Assembly (NCBI GenBank): GCA_007117255.1
Contig: SKGU01000344.1
Coordinates: 1-8,223 of the forward strand
Source of the DNA: Natronohydrobacter sp.
GTDB taxonomy: Bacteria > Pseudomonadota > Alphaproteobacteria > Rhodobacterales > Rhodobacteraceae
Direction of reading: 5' to 3'
Length of the DNA: 8,223 nucleotides
The notes under the pieces were generated by a model. That model was not told where the DNA came from, did not search any database, and saw nothing but the letters and a program-made list of their open reading frames with translations. This document shows positions 6,071 to 8,223 of this stretch, in pieces. A program made the translations under genes and the position numbers. Each line of letters opens with the position of its first letter. The stretch's first letter is position 1.

Positions 6071-6774
6071 GTCTCATCAATGCTGCTCGCGGCGAAAGCT
6101 GCGGGCAGCGCTTTCGGGCGCTGCGGCAAAAGGCGGCGCAATTGCGCATTTGACAGCCGCGCGTAGGTTCGCGCGGTATGGGCCTGAGTTGCTGAAGCCG
6201 ACGAAAGACACCCGGCTGCTGCGGTGACAGCCAGCAGACCGCCATCGCTGTGAATGATCTGTTCGTTCTCAAATGCCAGCATGGTAACAGACAGGCTGTT
6301 GGTGAAGGGTACTTTGCAGATGCCCTTGAAATCTTCGAGCATATACGCCGGGATCAGCACGAAAGGGTCGCCATAAAGATCTTCGGCTTCATCCGACTCC
6401 ATGACAACTTCTTGCATTGGCAGGATCTGCGTATCGCGACGATTGCCGAGCACGCCTTTGGGTACATGCATCAGATAAGCTTTCCTGTCAGGCAGGGCCT
6501 TGCGGTCAATCCTGACTGTCTGGATATCAGCGACGCGCTGTTGGCCATGATCAAAGGTCATCACGCTGTCGCCGATTGCAATACTGTCTGCGGGTCGCCA
6601 GCCGTCCAATGTCGCGATCAATGTGTCTGACAGAAAGCCATTTTCGCGCAATCTTGTCATGCTCGACCAAGGCAGTGCACTGTCATAGGTTTGTGCCTGG
6701 ATCTGTTTGTTTACATTTTCGAAGCTGCAAGAACGCGCAGCGAAAAACTTTACTGAAGAAGCGATATCCAACAT
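6040..6774 (-). CDS. Degenerate Hint-domain protein, function unknown
   Basis: The 244-residue product carries a Hint (hedgehog/intein) fold of the kind common in Rhodobacterales (Hint_2-like): NGFLSDTLIATLDGWRPADS (45-64), then IAIGDSVMTFDHGQQRVADI (65-84), the family's 'G-T-I-T..G...V..L..GD.V.T.D.G' pattern. Later blocks include ILPMQEVVMESDEAEDLYGD (117-136) and FENEQIIHSDGGLLAV (168-183). Residues 1-40 are a variable lead and 190-244 an Ala/Arg-rich tail. Residues needed for splicing look lost: Gly46 stands where the catalytic Cys/Ser should open the domain, the mid-domain S-P-Q-H type block reads LPMQE, and there is no His-Asn end. It is therefore probably a non-splicing relative. ATG 6774 is supported by GAGAGGA (6781-6787 on the complement) with six bases of spacing. 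No signal peptide or membrane helix is evident. The gene converges on fadB and overlaps its end by 31 bases, so it is not in the fatty-acid operon. Confidence 0.85.
   Translation of the reverse strand: MLDIASSVKFFAARSCSFENVNKQIQAQTYDSALPWSSMTRLRENGFLSDTLIATLDGWRPADSIAIGDSVMTFDHGQQRVADIQTVRIDRKALPDRKAYLMHVPKGVLGNRRDTQILPMQEVVMESDEAEDLYGDPFVLIPAYMLEDFKGICKVPFTNSLSVTMLAFENEQIIHSDGGLLAVTAAAGCLSSASATQAHTARTYARLSNAQLRRLLPQRPKALPAAFAASSIDETYAAIEARLA
6105..6124. terminator. GC-rich stem-loop just past the fadB stop
   Basis: GCAGCGC (6105-6111) and GCGCTGC (6118-6124) pair perfectly around TTTCGG, 34 bases after the fadB stop and inside the 3' part of the Hint gene. No T-run follows on either strand. 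The two genes overlap at their ends, so any end signal for the fad transcript must lie within the Hint coding sequence, and this is the nearest candidate. It may instead be a chance product of Ala/Arg-rich coding sequence. Confidence 0.25.
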
Positions 6775-7006
6775 GGTAATTCCTCTCTTCAGAAGACCGG
6801 GGTGATCATTGTTTTTTCCGGCCGGGTTGCCTGTGATGTGAATTAACCAAGATTAAACGGCGATATCTGGAAACAATCTGGACATTTATGGGGCGCACAT
6901 CATTATTTTGAAACGATGCAGGTCATGACAACTTTTGTTCGTGACGATGCGGGACGGGGCATGCATTGTGGCGTAGCGTTGGAGCAGGGCACGAAGGGGG
7001 GGCTTT
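6775..7006. promoter_or_regulatory. Divergent intergenic region carrying the Hint and synthetase promoters
   Basis: This 232-base stretch separates the starts of two divergent genes and is more AT-rich than its surroundings, especially 6838-6915, so it should hold at least two promoters. I cannot fix a convincing -35/-10 pair on either strand. Visible details are two ATTAA-containing steps (ATTAACC and ATTAAAC, 6842-6857) and a direct repeat ACGATGCAGG (6913-6922) / ACGATGCGGG (6944-6953), 31 bases apart, close to three helical turns. No RNA gene is evident. Confidence 0.45.
6994..7000 (+). promoter_or_regulatory. Ribosome binding site for the acyl-CoA synthetase
   Basis: AAGGGGG lies six bases before ATG 7007. 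The alternative ATG at 7016 would be 15 bases away, with only GGGATGG directly before it. The frame is closed upstream by TAG 6974-6976. This favours 7007 (MGWMADETGLEK) over 7016 (MADETGLEK). Confidence 0.6.
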
Positions 7007-8223
7007 ATGGGATGGATGGCTGACGAAACAGGGCTGGAGAAATGTGCGGCCAATCATGTCGCGCTTACACCATTATCGCATCTGCGCCGCGCGGCGGACG
7101 TATTCGCCCAGCGAGAAGCCCTTGTCTATGGTCAGACCCGGCGCAGCTATACGGAATACGCTGAACGTGTGAGCCGGCTTGCTTCGGCGCTGGCGGCGCG
7201 CGGCGTCCAGCCCGGCGATGTTGTCGCCACGATCCTGCCGAATATTCCGGCGCAGGCCGAAGCGCATTTCGGTGTTCCCGCTTGTGGTGCGGTGCTCAAC
7301 ACCATCAACACGCGGTTGGATGTCGATACGGTCAACTATATCTTCGATCATGGCGGGGCCAAGGTCGTGCTGGCGGATACAGCCTTTGTCGAGCTTGCGC
7401 GTGCGGCCTGTGCCGGGCTGGCGCATCCTCCAGAGATTATCGAAGTGGCCGATCGCGAGGCTGGCTTCGCGCCCACAGGCGATTTCGCAGAATACGAGGA
7501 CGTGCTGGCCGCGGCGTCGCCGGATTTCGACTGGATCATGCCCGAAGACGAGTGGGAAAGCCTTGCGCTGAATTACACATCCGGCACGACCGGGCGGCCC
7601 AAGGGGGTGGTCTGCCATCATCGCGGCACATATCTGATGACGATGGGCACCGCGATAGCCTGGCAGATGGGGCTGTATCCCCGCTACATGACCATTGTGC
7701 CTTTGTTCCACTGCAATGGCTGGAACCATACATGGATGCTGCCGATGCTGGGCGGCACGCTGATCTGTTGTCGTGATATCGTGGCGCGGGCCATGTATGA
7801 TCTGATCGCGGATGAGCGCGTGACCCATTTCGGCGGTGCGCCGATTGTTCTGAGCACATTGATCAATGCCAGGGCCGAAGACCGGCGCAGCTTTGATCAC
7901 GTTGTCCAGGTCTATACTGCAGGCGCACCGCCGCCTGCCGCGGTTCTTGCTGCAATCGAGCCCTTGGGCTTTCACGTTACGCAGGTTTACGGGCTGACTG
8001 AAACCTATGGCCATGTGACCGAATGCATCTGGCGGGCAGAAGACTGGGACGCGCTGGATGATGAAGAGCGCTATGCAATCAAGGCGCGCACCGGTGTCGC
8101 CATGCCCATGATGGAGGAAATCACAGTGCTGGATCCTGTCACCATGCAGCCTGTGCCGCGCGACGGGGCCAGTCTGGGTGAGATCATGCATCGCGGAAAT
8201 TGCGTGATGAAGGGCTATCTGAA
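7007..8223 (+). CDS. AMP-forming acyl-CoA synthetase, N-terminal 405 residues (3' end outside window)
   Basis: The frame stays open to the window edge. The enzyme activates a carboxylic acid with ATP to an acyl-adenylate and then joins it to CoA. The phosphate-binding motif YTSGTTGRPKG is at 190-200, the substrate-pocket region VPLFHCNGWNHTW at 231-243, and the adenine/acyl signature VYGLTETYGHVTE at 327-339, followed by WDALDDEERYAIKARTGV. These traits place it in the acyl-activating group that includes DmdB and plant AAE enzymes rather than the classical FadD group. Acids of short or medium chain, or methylmercaptopropionate, are therefore plausible substrates. About 130-140 residues are missing, including the hinge and the C-terminal catalytic lysine, so activity cannot be judged. 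The gene has its own leader and is separated from the fad genes by the reverse-strand Hint gene, so it is a separate transcription unit, though it supplies the same pathway. The start was chosen from the AAGGGGG site. Confidence 0.93.
   Translation, partial: MGWMADETGLEKCAANHVALTPLSHLRRAADVFAQREALVYGQTRRSYTEYAERVSRLASALAARGVQPGDVVATILPNIPAQAEAHFGVPACGAVLNTINTRLDVDTVNYIFDHGGAKVVLADTAFVELARAACAGLAHPPEIIEVADREAGFAPTGDFAEYEDVLAAASPDFDWIMPEDEWESLALNYTSGTTGRPKGVVCHHRGTYLMTMGTAIAWQMGLYPRYMTIVPLFHCNGWNHTWMLPMLGGTLICCRDIVARAMYDLIADERVTHFGGAPIVLSTLINARAEDRRSFDHVVQVYTAGAPPPAAVLAAIEPLGFHVTQVYGLTETYGHVTECIWRAEDWDALDDEERYAIKARTGVAMPMMEEITVLDPVTMQPVPRDGASLGEIMHRGNCVMKGYL

Noticed and set aside
6801..6835. 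Possible terminator near TGTTTTTTCCGGCCGG upstream of the Hint gene
   Set aside because: The T-run precedes the CCGGCCGG palindrome rather than following a stem, and no longer stem forms on either strand.
7073..8191. Reverse-strand open frame (372 codons) opposite the acyl-CoA synthetase
   Set aside because: The forward frame has clear AMP-binding motifs across the whole stretch; the reverse product resembles no protein family.
1..8223. tRNA, rRNA, CRISPR array, insertion sequence, prophage or attachment site
   Set aside because: No cloverleaf-like segment, regularly spaced repeat, transposase or integrase sequence was seen; nearly all the window is accounted for by coding sequence.

Overview
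The window looks like chromosome from an alphaproteobacterium of the Rhodobacterales (Roseobacter/Rhodobacter type). The grounds are a fairly GC-rich coding style, the family make-up of every gene, and a 23-base intergenic motif that I remember as very common in that order. Species cannot be named from the sequence alone.

Layout, left to right. (1) Positions 1-273 hold the C-terminal 90 codons of a MerR-family regulator whose start and operator lie outside the window. (2) Just 38 bases later, at 312-2087, is a 591-residue acyl-CoA dehydrogenase of the large class with an extra C-terminal domain. (3) A perfect 9-bp stem-loop (2112-2133) leads into a 70-codon gene (2155-2367) whose product has the outline of a ribbon-helix-helix DNA-binding protein. 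(4) A 280-base gap (2368-2647) is full of inverted-repeat structure: a 23-base motif in two inverted copies around a perfect 10-bp stem, plus a 10-bp palindrome. (5) A thiolase (2648-3859) and a FadB-type hydratase/3-hydroxyacyl-CoA dehydrogenase (3875-6070) follow, 15 bases apart. (6) Converging on fadB and overlapping it by 31 bases is a reverse-strand gene (6040-6774) for a degenerate Hint-domain protein. (7) A 232-base divergent intergenic stretch leads to an AMP-forming acyl-CoA synthetase (7007 to beyond the right edge).

Together the metabolic genes give a nearly complete fatty-acid beta-oxidation spiral. The synthetase activates the acid to acyl-CoA, the dehydrogenase makes the trans-2-enoyl-CoA, FadB hydrates and oxidises it, and the thiolase releases acetyl-CoA. 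The MerR gene is placed to sense the pathway and control it. The dehydrogenase and the synthetase both belong to families that also include the dimethylsulfoniopropionate demethylation enzymes DmdC and DmdB, so substrates other than ordinary fatty acids are possible; sequence alone does not decide.

Most of the window is well-understood core metabolism. I do not see a new defence or mobile system. The parts least explained are the small ribbon-helix-helix-like gene inside the operon, the inverted-repeat intergenic region after it, and the Hint-fold protein that has lost its splicing residues.
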